Shown piece after piece: positions 46,070 through 58,654 of a stretch of 64,000 nt of DNA. How positions within the stretch are numbered: the stretch's first letter is position 1; every line of letters begins with the position of its first letter. Where the stretch lies: contig MNCI01036292.1 in the NCBI GenBank assembly GCA_015680685.1, positions 925,978-989,977 on the forward strand, written 5' to 3'. The notes under the pieces were generated by a model that worked only from the letters and a program-made list of their open reading frames with translations, was not told the DNA's origin and did not search any database. The position numbers and the translations under genes are program-made. The DNA is from Gnetum montanum (taxonomy: Eukaryota; Streptophyta; Gnetopsida; Gnetales; Gnetaceae).

Positions 46070-47260
46070 TTAAAAATCAAAAGATCATCCAAGATTATTT
46101 TAACTATCCTCAATATCAAAATATAATGGTAAATGTAATTCAAACCAAATTATTCACCATGTTTGGTATTGATGAACTAGTAGCATAGGCTAAAAAACTA
46201 GAAACTTTGAAAGCAAGGTAGTCAAATAATCAATATTAAGCCTTGGCTCCAAACTCAAGAGGAAGAGAAAGTGTAAGAGATAGGGATTTTAATTCTAAAA
46301 ATAATAAAACATCTCCTCATCATTGCAAGAAAGATTAATTCAAAATAATTTACAAGATTCAAAATCAAAAAATTTCATAGGTAGATTCATATTTGGAAGA
46401 AGAGGAGACTTAAAATGTATGTTTAAAAGCATAGTACATAAAAAAATTAGAATTTCTTAAATGCACAATAGCATAAGGTTTGCAAAAGCAAAGGACATAC
46501 ATTTGACAAAGTGTTGGAAAAACATAGTATTTGAAACAAGTTCCCTCCAAGAAAGTAGGAATCAAGAAGGAACATAAAATTCAAGCCATGACAACAACAA
46601 TAAATATAATGTAAGGAATTGTATAGCTTTTAACACCATCTAAGAAATCATCAAATAATTATAAATAATCTACTATGAATTTTCCAATCACAAGACCACA
46701 AACAAGGAATGCTTTATAGGTTTTAGACCAAACATAAACTTAGGCAACGTCAAAGTTGAAGTCTACAGGCATGTGCAAATTAATGTTATTCATGATTACT
46801 GTAATCAAACATCCTAAACGTTTCAAAATCAATGTGATTGATGTATTTTATATGCATTAATTATCAAAATTTCTACTTTAAGTTGGTTAAATACTAAAGA
46901 TAGGGAATGATGTCGATTTTCACAATGATATATGCACTATCAATTTCATTGCCTAGAAACCCTACCAAATTCTGAAAATTTAGAAAAAAAAATTTCAAAT
47001 ACATGAAGAAATTAAAAAAACCTATATTCCAAGAACTATTACATATATCAAAATTTACAACAGAAACCAAAGAAAATTGCAGAAGAAGAAGAAGAGGTGA
47101 ATCCTACAACAATCATTTAGGCATTTGATTTAAGTTTGCGTTAAAATTATTTGTTTTAATCAGAGTTAGTCTAGTTGGTTCAAAGCTCATTGGATTTTGT
47201 TTTCTTATATAACATAGATATTGCTATCGATAATTTAACAAATGAAATAATGCTTTATTT
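46070..47260 (+). repeat. Tandem duplication, unit 2 (Y' plus X')
   Basis: Second copy of the unit at 44772-46055, with small indels (for example 40 bases lost in X' near 46938). It ends within a few bases of the LTR at 47266. Both units share the same stop codons in the gag-like part, so the duplication came after that decay. Confidence 0.85.
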
Positions 47261-48010
47261 CATCCTATAGCGACCGAAAATGTCAGCGGCTGGAACATCG
47301 ATATCCACGGGCATATAGCCTAACCTCGAATTCATGTGAGGGCCTACTAAAGGTGGACATGGGGAACTTTGAATGGTCTGGACAATAGAATAGGAACTTA
47401 CTAGATGAAATGGGGGTGTAGTGTCAATAGTTGTAGTGTTGATGTGAAATGGTGCTAAGGATGCAGGCAGTGTTTGTGGTGTTTTCGATGTTTATGATGT
47501 TGACAATGTTGAGCATAGTTATAGGTGCCCAAAGAGGGTTGAGTGTAGTCAAAAGTTTCAACAAAGTGGGTTGTTTAAACACATCTAGAACACCACATGA
47601 TAGTAATTTTAGGCATACTTACATACTAAAATAGCAAAAAATGGAAGTAAAGTGTGAAAAATGCAAAGAAAGAGAGAGAAGCGGAACACCACCCCAAATG
47701 ATATTGAGTGTAGTTAACACCAAAGGGGGTTAGAAGGTACATGGTGTACAATAGGTGCAGTGAATATCATAGTCACAATCTTAGGAGTGTCTAGCCACAA
47801 ATACTAGCATTCTGTCAAGGTGTTTACATCCACTGAGTTGGTTTCCATGGTGTACCGTTGGCTACAGTGTTTCATTGGATTGTGGGGGGTTTGTGGTGGT
47901 CAACAACTTTACCTCTTCTTGACTTGCCAAAATGCCTTTAATTTTCTTCCAAGTCCTCCTTAGATTTGCTCATGCCAAAAATCAGCCAACCCCTAAAATG
48001 TTTAGGGAAC

Positions 48011-48018
48011 TATTTATA
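48011..48018 (-). promoter_or_regulatory. LTR TATA box
   Basis: TATAAATA on the minus strand, preceded by the AACC-rich block and in the same place relative to U5 as the boxes at 58459 and 2569. Confidence 0.6.
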
Positions 48019-48354
48019 GGTTTAGGGTTAGCGAGAGATGTAGGATGGCTACCACATGGTGGAGGTGATGGTTGGGACTACACTAACTATAGTCACTATT
48101 CATGTGGTGTATTACAAGGGTTGAGGGTGTTGTGCTTTGCTATGATCTACCAAACATTGTGAGACTATGAGAGTATCACTATATTTCCAACAGCATGTAT
48201 ATGTGTCTAGAGGATCACAAGGTACCTAAAAAAATGAAACTTGAAGACAATGCTTTGGGGCTACACTCTCCACGTTCTTACATTGGGTCGATCATAGTTA
48301 CAAATTTTGGGTAAAAAGGGGATACAAAAGGAATCATTTAGCTAACTATGCTTG

Positions 48355-49020
48355 CCAAAGGTAAGTTGGAGTTCAGTTGAGTGGCATTGCTATGCTGTGG
48401 AGGCTACTAGAGATTATTCTAGTTGATCATGCTTAAATATGCTCTAGATTGGAGGAGAGCGTAGTTGCACACTTAGGAAAAAAATTGCAAAAAATGGACA
48501 TGTGTTGACTATGCTCTCCACTAGAGGCTAACTACATTCTCAACTAGGTGAGAGCGTAGTCCCACTACTAGTGAAATTTGAGGATAAAATGGATTTTTCT
48601 TGACTACGCTCTCCACTAGAGGCTGACTATGCTTCCATTTGGGGGAGAGTGTAGTTCCAACACTTAGAAAAATTTGCAATATCCTAGCCTTTATGCTAAC
48701 TATGCTCTCTATGAAAGGCTGGATACACTCTCTATGAGAGACCTTCTTGTTGACTATGCTCTCTATGAGACACTGACTACACTCTCCATGGGAGGCTAAG
48801 TACGCTTTCCATAGGAGGTTGACTACGTTCTCCACAAGAGGCTAACTACACTCTCCACAGGAGGCTAACTATGCTTCCATCTAGGGGAGAGAGTAGTCCT
48901 AGGACTTGCCAAACATTGTGAAAACTTGTTTCCTACTAACTACATTCTCTACGAGAGGCTGACTACACTCTCCATAGGAGGTTGACTACACTCCCAACTA
49001 AGGGAGAGCGTAGTCTTAGC
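48355..49020 (-). repeat. U3 array of GACTACGCTCTCC inverted units
   Basis: GACTA(C/T)(G/A)CTCTC(C/T) and its complement GGAGAGCGTAGTC recur more than fifteen times, joined by ACTAGAGGCT or ACGAGAGGCT linkers. One hairpin has arms 48602-48614 and 48644-48656. The array is unrelated in sequence to the U3 arrays of the other two Tat LTRs. Confidence 0.9.
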
Positions 49021-49073
49021 ACTTAGCCAAAAATTTGTAGTTGGGATGCCAGTATAAATTTGGTAGTGTTTCA

Positions 49074-50389
49074 TTGGCCCATTTTTATTGACATTTAGAA
49101 GAGTGGCTTGAGAGATGTCAAGAAAGAACAAAAAAATATTATAGTAGACTTGGCACCACCATCACTCTTTAGTGGATGATTGGATGGCACTGCACCATGC
49201 TTAGGAATGCTATGGATAGTGGTATGCTAAATGGTAGGTGAGAAGTGGGAATGAAAGGTGTAGATGATGTGCTAGGAATAGAAGGGGAGATTAGGTACTA
49301 GCAGGATGTTATGATGCAAGGGCATCATGGATGATGGTGACTGTGACACCTGATTGGCTTACCCTTGAAAACATTGACCTCTCGTTAAATTTCTTATGAG
49401 AGAGTCAAGGTGTAGGTTCAAGGCTAGGCTAGCTATGAAATTTCTATACTGCTTGATTTCTTGGTGACATCCTTTTTCTTTCTTTTTTCTAATTTCTATA
49501 TGGGCTTTACATGTTATTGAATGCTCATTATAAAATGCTTCCCATCAAGTGATTTGGATGTCACTAGGTGGGCTTTGCTTTGTTGTTGGTGAAACTTCAT
49601 CATGTTTGTAAAATAGTTGTTTCCTCCAAGGGATGACTTATGTTACATTTTCTTGGGCTTTGACTAGTAATAGAGGCTTTCCATGGGATGACTTATGTTA
49701 CATTTTCATTTGGCTCTGAAGCTTGACTTGAAGAGGGTGCCACGTGGTCACAACACATGAGTGTCAAAAAGTTTTGCAATCTTTTCTATGTGGGGAATAA
49801 AAGGGTATTATGATATAGGAGTAGATGTGAGTAGGCTATAATGAGATAATAGAAAAATGCAGTCCTGAGAAGTTCAGCTAGTCCAATCATGCACATCATA
49901 GTGATGTGGTGACTTGCTGCTACGATGAGATGTGCCTTTGCATGACCACCTAGGTCTTTGTCCTAATAACACAACTTTGAGAAGATAAGAAAATCACAAA
50001 AAACAAAAAGGTTTGCAATCTTTTCTATGTGGGGAATAAAAGGGTATTAGGATATAGGAGTAGATGTGAGTAGGCTATAACGAGATAATAGAAAAATGCA
50101 GTCTTGAGAGGTTCAGCTAGTCCAATCATGCACATCAGAGTGATGTGGTGACTTGCTGCTATGATGAGATGTGCCTTTGCATGACCACCTACATCTTTGT
50201 CCTAATAACACAACTTTGAGAAGATAAGAAAATCACACAAAACAAAAATGCAAATACACTACAGATGAGAAAATGAAGAAGGCCACATCAGTGACACATG
50301 TTGCATACATTGCATGTTCTTGGTTCTAGAATTGTAATGTGCTTGCATGATTACATCCAAAAGGATGAAAAGAGTTGTTAATGACTCAT
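49074..50389 (-). other. 3' UTR of Tat element 2
   Basis: It begins with a decayed polypurine tract (49074-49090). No coding region is seen. It includes blocks shared with the 3' UTRs of the other Tat elements and a recent internal duplication at 49772-50249. Confidence 0.6.
49772..50249. repeat. 239-bp tandem duplication
   Basis: Two adjacent copies (49772-50010 and 50011-50249) begin at the TTTGCAATCTTTTCTATGTG block and differ at only about nine or ten positions by eye, far less than the surrounding decay. The duplication is therefore much younger than the element. Confidence 0.93.
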
Positions 50390-50610
50390 CATGAACCCAG
50401 TTTAAGGTCTCGGTAGACCATGTTGTTCCACTTTAAAGTCATGGTAGACTACTAGTTTAAAGTCATGGTGGATGCATTATGCCAGTTTAACGTTGTGACC
50501 CAAGGACGAGTTGTGCCAATTTAGCATCATAGTGGATAAATTCTATGCTAGTTTAACATCATAGTGGACCTCTATGCCAGTTTAATGCTGTAGGGGATGA
50601 ATGCTTACTT
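50390..50610 (-). repeat. 3'-UTR tandem array, element 2
   Basis: Six or seven units with (CC)AGTTTAA...G(T/C)CATGGT(A/G)GAC or ATCATAGTGGAC cores lie right after the integrase end, in the same position as 12336-12826 and 60940-61345. Confidence 0.85.
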
Positions 50611-53600
50611 GGCTTCACATTGTCTGGTGATATATGCAAGATATAGTATAGCTTTAAGTGTGAATGGTTTATTGGATTGGAAAACTTGTTTTCATCTTGA
50701 TTAGTAAGCTTGAATGATCCATTGTCATAGGCCTTAGTGACCAAGAAAGGCCCTTCCTAGTTTGCTGAGAATTTATCCACAGGTTTGCAAATGGCCTTGA
50801 GGACTAGGTCCCTTTTTTTGATTGGGCATTGATGCTAGTTGTGATAATGCTTTTTCTTTTATCTTTTTTGATACCACTCGATGCGATCAAACATATGCAT
50901 GCACTCCTCCTCTATTGAATTAAGGTCTATAGTTTTCAACTCATTGTTCCAACCTTCATTGATGAAGTTTCAAAGGATTATCCAAAGTGATGGAACCTAT
51001 GATTCAAGTAGAAAAAATTCTTCAGATCCATACACAAGGCTATAAGGCATCATACCTATTGCTATTTGATGTGTTGTGTAGTATGCCCAAAGTGCATAGA
51101 CTAGTTTCTCATGCCATCATCTTTTACTATTTCTTAGCATCTTCTTGAGCAGGTTGAAAATGATGTTTTTGGTAGCCTCCACTTGGCCATTTGCCTAAGG
51201 GTAGTATGGTAATGAAAAGGAGTATTTGATGTTAAAGTGCTCACAAAAGAATTTGGCTTCAATGCTGCTAAACTGTGATCCATTGTCTATTACTATGGTT
51301 ATGGGCAAACTGAAATAGGTCACTATGTTGTCCAACACGAACTTGAAAACTTACTGTGATGTCATCTTCCCAAGGGGAATATCTTCAACAAACTTGGTGA
51401 AATATTCCATTGTGGTTATTATGAAGCTATGCCATGTAGAGGACTTAGGAACTATGGGTCTAATGATTTCTAGGCTCCAACATTGAAACAACCATGAGAT
51501 TTTTGTTGTATGAAATTTAGTTGGTGGCACCTACATTAAGTTACTATGCCATTGATAAGTGTCACATGTTTTTACTTTCAATATGTAACTACCTTTTAGG
51601 TAAGGCCAATAGTAGCCTAGCCATCTGATTTTTGCTGCCATTGCCCTAGATGCTATGTGACCTTTGCACAATCCTTTGTGGACTTGATCAGTGATTGTTT
51701 TTTCTTTGTTTTCACTTACACAAGTTAGTAGTATATCATTGTAGGATCTACAAAATAATGTGTTATTACCTACAATGATGTACTACCATGAACGTTTATG
51801 TACTACATCCTTTTTAGTAGTAGTTAAGTGTTACAAGGGCTCACCTTGTAGAAGGTACACCTTGATATTGTCATACCACTCTTTTGTGTGGGTGGTGTTA
51901 ATTGTGGCTATAAATGCATCTTCGATGGTTTGCATGATAGGTGTAGTGGAATCTACCACTGAGGTGGGAAATACATCGAACATGCTAGGTACTATTCTAA
52001 GGGCTAGCATTGCAAGTGCATTAGCAATGGTGTTTTCACTCCTAGGAATGTGTTGGACATTAACAACTACAAAGTGTTGGAGGAAGTGCTCTAAAACGTC
52101 ATAGTAAGGTTGTAAATGTTATGATTTATAGGCATAAATTTTTGTTACTTGATTGATCACTAATTATGAGTCACCTCATATTACTATGCATTGGATCCTT
52201 AGATCACATGCTACAAGGATGCCTCAGAGAAGACCCTTGTACTCCGCAATGTTGTTGGTGCAAGGAAATGTGAAACAATATGTGAAGGGTCAGATCTCCT
52301 TGGAGGGAAACATGATAATAGCAATGGTACTACCATCTGAAGAGATTGAGGCTTCATTGAAATGTAGGAGTACCTCATAGTTGTCAAGCACTTGGCTAAT
52401 ACTACTAACATGCTTGTCCAAGAATTCTAGGTCTATGGTGGCTTGATCATCCATTGGCGAAGTTGTGAGTTGTGCATCTATAGCTTGACCTTTCATTAAG
52501 GCTTGCATGACATAATGCAAGTCAAACTTCATTTTTATTGCTTTCCACTATGCAATGTGACTACTTTCATAGATATTCATTGTTATAGCTCAGAGTACTT
52601 TTTTCTTGCAAATGATGTTAACCTAGCTACGAAAGAGGTAATGGCTTCAGTTCTTTAGTGAGAAGACTAGGGTAATGCAATACGTATTCATGTCATTGTA
52701 TCTCATTTCATGGGCTACCAAGGCATGGCCTAGGTAGTAGACTAGGACCTCTATGCCATCATCTCACTTTTGGCAAAGTAGAGAAGTAATGGACATGTTA
52801 AAAGTAGCAAGGTTGATGTAAAAGGACTTATCTTCTTGTAAAGGGTGAATCGAAGGCAATTGTGCTAGCTCTTGCTTAATGTTGTCGAATGGTTATTGAC
52901 ACTAATTTATCCACTTGAAATGGGCTCCTTTCTTAAGCAAATGTTGCATTGGTTGTAACTTATCAATTAACCAAGTAATAAACCTATATATGAATTGTAG
53001 TCTACCCTACAACCCTTGTAGCTCCTTAAGGTTAGCTAGCAATGCTAAATTGGTTGTCGCCTTAACCTTATTGGGATTACATGTATACCTACTTCAGATA
53101 CTATAAAGCCAAGAATCCTACCCATTCTGATGCCAAAAGCACACTTCTTGGGGTTTAGCCTAAGCTTTTCTTTCAAGAAATGTTTAAGCACTAAGTCTAG
53201 GTCATTTGTGTGGTTGTGAACCAATTTGGACTTAACTACAATATCATCTACATATTCATTGAGCAAACTAATATTGTAATCACTAAATATGTATGTCATT
53301 GCTCATTGGTATGTTACTCCTATATTCTTTAGTCTAAAAGGCATCATTGTGTAGCGAAACGTACCCTAGGGGGTCATGAATGTTCTACTAAGCTGGTGCT
53401 CAAGGTTGATCCTAATCTGGTTGTAGCTTGAGAACCCATTTATGAAGGACAAAAAGGCATGTCTAGCCATGGTCTTAATCAAGTGATTGATATTAGGCAA
53501 TAGGAAGTCATCTTTTATGGTTTTCTTATTTAGGTCTTGGAAGTCTATCCAAATGTGTATACTTCTATTTTTCTTGGGCAGAACCACAATGTTGGAGACC

Positions 53601-54115
53601 CAGTCTACATAGTCAATAGCTCAGATGAAACCAGCTCTGTAAAGCTTGGTGACCTCATCATCAACTACCAATGCCACCTTAGGCTTAACCTTGAGCACTT
53701 TCTACTTGGTTTGATGTAGGGATCAAGGATGATGTTGTGCTGATAGCCAGGGATCTAGGCTCAACATGTCCTCATATGACCATGAAAATGCTTTGATGTT
53801 ATTGTTAAGTACTCTAGTGATGTCTTGGGCATGTTGGGGCTCTAGTTAAGAAGTTTAGCTTTAGTGTTCTTACCTCATCATTAGGTGTAGCCATAGGGAT
53901 CTCCACAAGGGGATCCTCTATGATGTCCCATGCATCTAGGTCAAGGGCCTTAACAAGATGGTTAGGCTAGTGTAGTGGTGCTTCCATGGATGCTATGTAC
54001 TCATTGTAAATTTCAGGCTCAAGGTTTAGGCAATGAGAGTCAATGCATTGCTTAATGTTACCATGAGGCCACATGTGGAACAAAGGTGAGAAGATCTGCT
54101 CCTACATAGCCATGT
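50560..54115 (-). pseudogene. Tat-type pol, element 2, heavily decayed
   Basis: Minus-strand order: pre-RT block LDLDAWDIIEDPLVEIP near 53940; RT 53590-53045 with MVLPKKNRS, QLSRTFMTP and catalytic YVDD at 53254-53243; RNase H1 about 52800-52500 (FDLHYVMQ); archaeal RNase H about 52400-52000; integrase zinc-binding and core about 51690-51200; and an integrase C-terminal end (VTKAYDNGSFKLT) at 50744. There are many stops and shifts, for example at 53366 and 53045. At the C terminus the frame reads past the position of the normal stop to 50559. Gag-pro and the 5' LTR are missing: sequence beyond about 54480 is unrelated. Confidence 0.87.
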
Positions 54116-54480
54116 TGTCTTCCTACAAAATAAACTAGAAAAATGTCAAGTGGCAACTGTTTCATGAAGATAATATGCACAAATGGGAGAAGAAATTTAA
54201 TGAAATTTTCTTATGTATGCATTCAAGTTGCTATGGAAGGTAAACATTTTCGTGCCAGTTTTAGGCCTTGGCAGGTCGTGGATGCATCAAACATGCCATT
54301 TTGGGGAGGACTAGTCATGCTTGTGTTGGCACATTTGGCCATTCCATGGAATAGTTGGAATATTTTATTAAAAATTGGAACAATCTATGGTTGTAAAAAT
54401 GGGGTAAATTTACAGCTTTAGTGTTGTGGGTTGATGGGTGTTTTTGGAGAAGTAATCCACTGGTAAATAATTTGATGTTG
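54116..54480 (-). other. Remnant of the gag-pro/pol spacer of element 2
   Basis: Near 54252-54290 the plus strand reads GTGCCAGTTTTAGGCCTTGG with GCAGGTCGTGGATG, a unit of the same kind as the spacer array at 16441-16803. This places the segment just upstream of pol. No gag or protease follows. Confidence 0.5.
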
Positions 54481-55640
54481 AAGCCTTCTTGATATAAGTT
54501 GAAAGTGCCAGATTATTTCTTATTAGAGATTGGAAGATAGTACTATAGCAAACAAGGAATTATATTATTTACATGGAAGGCATTGGTGAAGAACGTGCTC
54601 TAAAATATTTTGGAAAGTCTCCAAGTTGAAAACCCTTGTTGTTAAGCTTGGTTGTATTTTTTTGGCCCTAAGATAATGTTTGAAACTCGCAAAAAAATCA
54701 GAAAATAAAACAAAAATCAGCAGCGCCTCCATCGCCCTGAAGATTGTACAATGATGAGAGTGAAGGAAAAGGAGACTACAGTTGGACCAACGATTCCTGA
54801 CATCGTATACCTGCTGAACGCGGCAATGGTGGGGAAGAAAAATCCATATAGGTAAAGATAATATCAGTGGAGGTGGATTTGTAGGCGAAGGTGAAGGAAA
54901 ATCATGGAATTCCTGGAAAATCATAGTGTAATAAATGTTCAAAACTGCTCACCGCACGACATTCATCCTGGTGTGTAAACGGGCACCGCAAAAAACTGCA
55001 ATCAAGATGGGCATAACCAAGTCCTTCGGGTGTGAAACATCTTTGCCATAAATGCAGGGATATTTTTAACAAAATTGAAACCCTCTTCCACACATATTAT
55101 ATGGAGAAAGTAGTCACGTTTTGTTGAAACCCTGATTTCATTTCCAGTTTTATAGGTCGTAGCGGTTTCAGTTGCACGGGCTGTGACGGTTCTGAAGGTT
55201 GTGACGGTTATAATGGCATGATGAAGGTTCCTGTGGTTTCGTCAAATGTAGGTCCACAATACGTTCACCCCTGGTTCTGTGATCAATAACAATGGCGGTG
55301 ATGATTCAGAAAAAATTAAAAAAATGTAGGAAGCCCTAGGCAAATTTGGGGCAAAACAAAAATCCCAGGCAACTGAAAACCCTCTGTTCAGAACCATATG
55401 TTCAGCATATCATTTTTCAAGTAAAATCCTTCTCCTCTAGCAACTGAACACCACACCACACGGCAACAATGCTGGATGCAGTAGTAGAGCCTTCCCCCAT
55501 GATGGCAGTTGATAACGATTTTTGGCAGGATGGGATATTTTGAAAATATTTGCTGGCAGTTCCAGGCCTGGCACCTTCACATTTGGACCTAATGTTTGGG
55601 ATTTAAATTTTTATTTTCAGCCACTTCAATACGGGTGCAA
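54481..55640. other. Unassigned segment of higher GC
   Basis: I see no recognisable domain. Codon-like composition on the minus strand at 54565-55093 gives peptides of 125 and 63 residues without motifs. The segment is less AT-rich and has fewer homopolymers than its neighbours, so it may be inserted or captured DNA, or the lost part of an LTR. Confidence 0.4.
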
Positions 55641-57213
55641 TTGTAGATAAATCATTTGTATAAATTTAAATAGACTAGCTACCATCAACGTCTACACCAA
55701 GGTAGATATTATTCTTAAAAATTTTAAACAAGTAAAAATGAAAAGCTATTGGAGCTATAATTTTAAACAATTATATAGAGCTATTGGTTTTATTTTCATT
55801 ATTTACAAAAGAAATATTTGTGATATTTCTCCTAGCTTACTAACCTCCTAACTTCCTAAGTTAATACTTCCTAACTTGTCAGGCAAGTTACTTGGGAGAG
55901 AAGTTAGCTAGGATATTTTGGAATGTAACTACCTTATGAACATTATAAAAAGGCTTCAGGGGTGAGAAGAAAAAAGGGGTGGAGGAATTGGAAGAAGACA
56001 TTGATACTACACTTTGGGAAGGCTACTAGCTAGCACTTGGGCTCTCACTTGGAGACACTTTGAGTCTTGGGAGAAGAGCATTGTAAAGAAGAAATTGTGA
56101 ACAATTGCTTAATGCCTTGCTAAAGAAAAGATTTCAGCCTCTTTTTCATAGTCCTATGAGTTATGTTTTATTTTATTTTTTCTAAATTGTTTAGCTAGTG
56201 GTTTAGATAGTATCATCCTTGGCAAGTAATTTTGGGATTTTTAGATTGCTCTTATTGTTCTTGTTGCCCCATAGAAAAATTTCTGTTAAGATTTTGCCAT
56301 AGAAGCACTTGTGTTTAAAAGCCTTAAGAGCATTTTAGTAGTAAATTTTTTTATTGTGCAATGTATAGGAATTGCTATTGAGATCATTGTAAGAGAGCCT
56401 TTGCTTTTAGTCATGCCATTGAACTATTGAATAGTCAAGAGGGCTCAGAAAATCTTTGGTATTTTGATGGAACCAGAAGAGCTTCTTTTTATCTTTAAAG
56501 TGAATCTCCATGGTATTTCAATCAAAAATTGTCAAGTCTTTTGAAGGTTTTGTTGAATGCAATTGTTGACGTCCATTATCTAGCCAAAATGGAGTCTCGT
56601 ACATGGTAGTTTACGCAACAATTTTTGGTAGCATAGTAGGATTATCTTGAAGAAATTGCTTATTTCAGCCTTGAAAGTTTGAACAATTCGTAGTTATTGA
56701 ATTTGGGATAGTTTTATTGTGAAATGTTTACTCGTGTCATTTTACCTTGTTTAAATATTTGAGGTCCACACAAATATTCTTTCTTTTCTGTCTATTTCCA
56801 TCGAATCTTACTCCATTTCTAGTTTTCTTGTGAAACTATCTCTCTCTCTAGGGAAAATTAGGAGTAGATTCGTGGAGTTGTGACCAAATGTTTTTTAAAA
56901 ATTTTATTTGTTACAAGTAGGTATTATAAGGACTGCATAGACTAGGCAATTGAACAAAATAGGAACTCTCAACAACTCACAGTACTTGGCAAAGTTGGCT
57001 GAATCTGTTTAAGATAAGTCATTTGTAATATACACACAATGCAATCATTTCATATTTCACAACTGCACGTCGCAACAGCACACACACATACTCACATTAA
57101 CTACTAAGTCTATTTCGAGGTATCTGGGCCTTGGTGTTGCCAGAGACCAGCAAGCACCTAAATCCTGTTCGAGGACACTTGTTGGTAGTCGTGTCCCAAA
57201 CGGTCGCCAACAG
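55641..57213 (+). repeat. LTR family A, copy 3 (most complete)
   Basis: It contains a U3/TATA part (TATA at 55944) absent from copies 1 and 2, then the portion shared with 38463-39480, 43863-44762 and 1-347, including TTAGGAGTAGATTCGTGGAG, and ends with the primer-site-like TTGGTGTTGCCAGAGACC at 57131-57148 and the leader to GTCGCCAA. The 5' boundary is not defined. Confidence 0.75.
55944..55951 (+). promoter_or_regulatory. TATA box of LTR family A
   Basis: TATAAAAA in ACATTATAAAAAGGCTTCAG, with a purine-rich stretch (GAGAAGAAAAAAGGGG) just downstream. It is a plausible LTR core promoter. Confidence 0.55.
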
Positions 57214-57782
57214 CTTGGGAGTGGAATTATCTTGCACATTTTTAGGGTAGTAAAAAATCATGGTTGTGAGCTAACTATGGTTGACTAAGCTATTATCCAA
57301 CTATGCTCTCAATTGAGCATTTGGTGGTGAGCATAGTCCTAGGTTGGTGGATCATTAAATAACCTCAAGAGGGTATATAGGCATGGTTTTACCATGGTAA
57401 CTTGTCATTTTTCGCCATTTCATCATGATGTTGGAAACATAGTCTCATTTCAACTTCTACCATCATTATTACTGGAGAGTGTAGTTGGAGGAAAGATGTT
57501 GCGTTGGAGTGGACACCTTCACCAAAGGTTGGTGAATGTTGCCAAGGGAGAGAGAGCATTGAGCTACCTATCATAGGTGAACATGGAGGAAAGGAGGCTA
57601 TTCATGTCAACCAGGTACATTAACTATGCTATCCTCCTTTTTATTTATTTTTGTAATTTTAGGAGGGTTTTGAGGCTTTGGGAAGCATAGTCCCATAGCA
57701 TTGCCTACGTGCCCCGTCGAGGTAGTGGCCATGTGCTACCATGGTGCAACGTAGCATCAAGGATGGTTTCTACCCCTATTTG
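57214..57782. other. LTR-like scrap between LTR A and Tat element 3
   Basis: It holds AACTATGCTCTCAATTGAGC and GAGCATAGTCCTAG, words of the U3 array type seen at 48355-49020, and a GGTATATAGG near 57369. It may be a U3 remnant in plus orientation. No gene is visible. Confidence 0.4.
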
Positions 57783-58458
57783 TGTAGCGACCGAAAACGT
57801 TGGCAGCTGGAAAACACCAAGAGGTCGTCAGTCATGATAGTCTTAACCCCAGATCCACACAAGGGCCATGCTAGAGAAAATGGAAATGGGGTGCCTTGAA
57901 TAGTCTGGTTGATCAGACAAGGACTTAATCAGTGTCACTAAACCTTTTGCAAATGTGTAATGTGAAAACAATGTTTATAGCATAAAAGATTGATTATTAT
58001 ATGCAAGGAAATGAAAATGATGAAAAATGCAACGATAAGCAAGAGAATGAAGTAAACTAGGGTTAAGAAATGCATCACTTCAAGATTATGGCTTTACTTT
58101 TTCAGGGTGGATACAATCATTTGCGAGACATTGGGAAGCACAGAGATCCCAAAAGTAACCAAATACATTCAAAGCAAGCCAACTATATGCTTGAAAACGG
58201 ATTCATGAGCTAACAATGCAAAATTCTCTAAAGGCAATAGAAGGGGGCTAATAGAATACCAAACAGGAATGCTAACTGTTTGATTTTTGTCCACTCACTA
58301 ATGTTAATAATGCTCAAGATTGTCAATGCTTTTCAAATTTGCCAACCAAAGTTTTTTGCCCAAATCAGCCAACTTTGTTAACCCTTAAATTTGCCAATGA
58401 TTGCTAAGAGCCAAAGGAAATTGTTTTTTGCGCACCCTTCGAGCGTTGCTCGTTGGGG

Positions 58459-58466
58459 TATTTATA
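58459..58466 (-). promoter_or_regulatory. LTR TATA box
   Basis: TATAAATA in CCTATAAATACCCC on the minus strand, after a CTAGGACACGTGATGTCC block that contains a CACGTG E-box or G-box-like core. Confidence 0.65.
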
Positions 58467-58654
58467 GGACTAGGAGGACACGAGAAATGCAGTTTGGACA
58501 TCACGTGTCCTAGACCTGCAAGATGTTGATGTGTCCATGCTGCATGGACTTGCAAAGCTGATTGATGAGCCTGCCACACTGTAATTACATTGTCAGAAGT
58601 AGAGACATTGGGATTAGGTGTGCCATTAATGTAGACAAGGAGTGGCATGCACTA

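Larger units (their letters stand above)
47266..49073 (-). repeat. 3' LTR of Tat element 2
   Basis: The U5 end (plus strand TATAGCGACCGAAAATG, first G mutated to A) aligns with 10278 and 57783, and the U3 end GTGTTTCA is followed by TTGGCCC as in the other two elements. Length is 1808 bases. A TATA box lies at 48018-48011. U3 is filled by GACTACGCTCTCC-type repeats. Confidence 0.85.

Noticed and set aside
47449-48162. Plus-strand frames of 61 and 76 codons
   Set aside because: They fall in the R/U5 part and TATA region of the element 2 LTR, antisense to it; no motif.
54565-55093. Minus-strand frames of 125 and 63 codons as a host gene
   Set aside because: No motif or family resemblance; listed only as an unassigned segment.
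58385-58648. 87-codon minus-strand frame
   Set aside because: It lies across the TATA box and R region of the element 3 LTR; the start and composition give no support as a gene.
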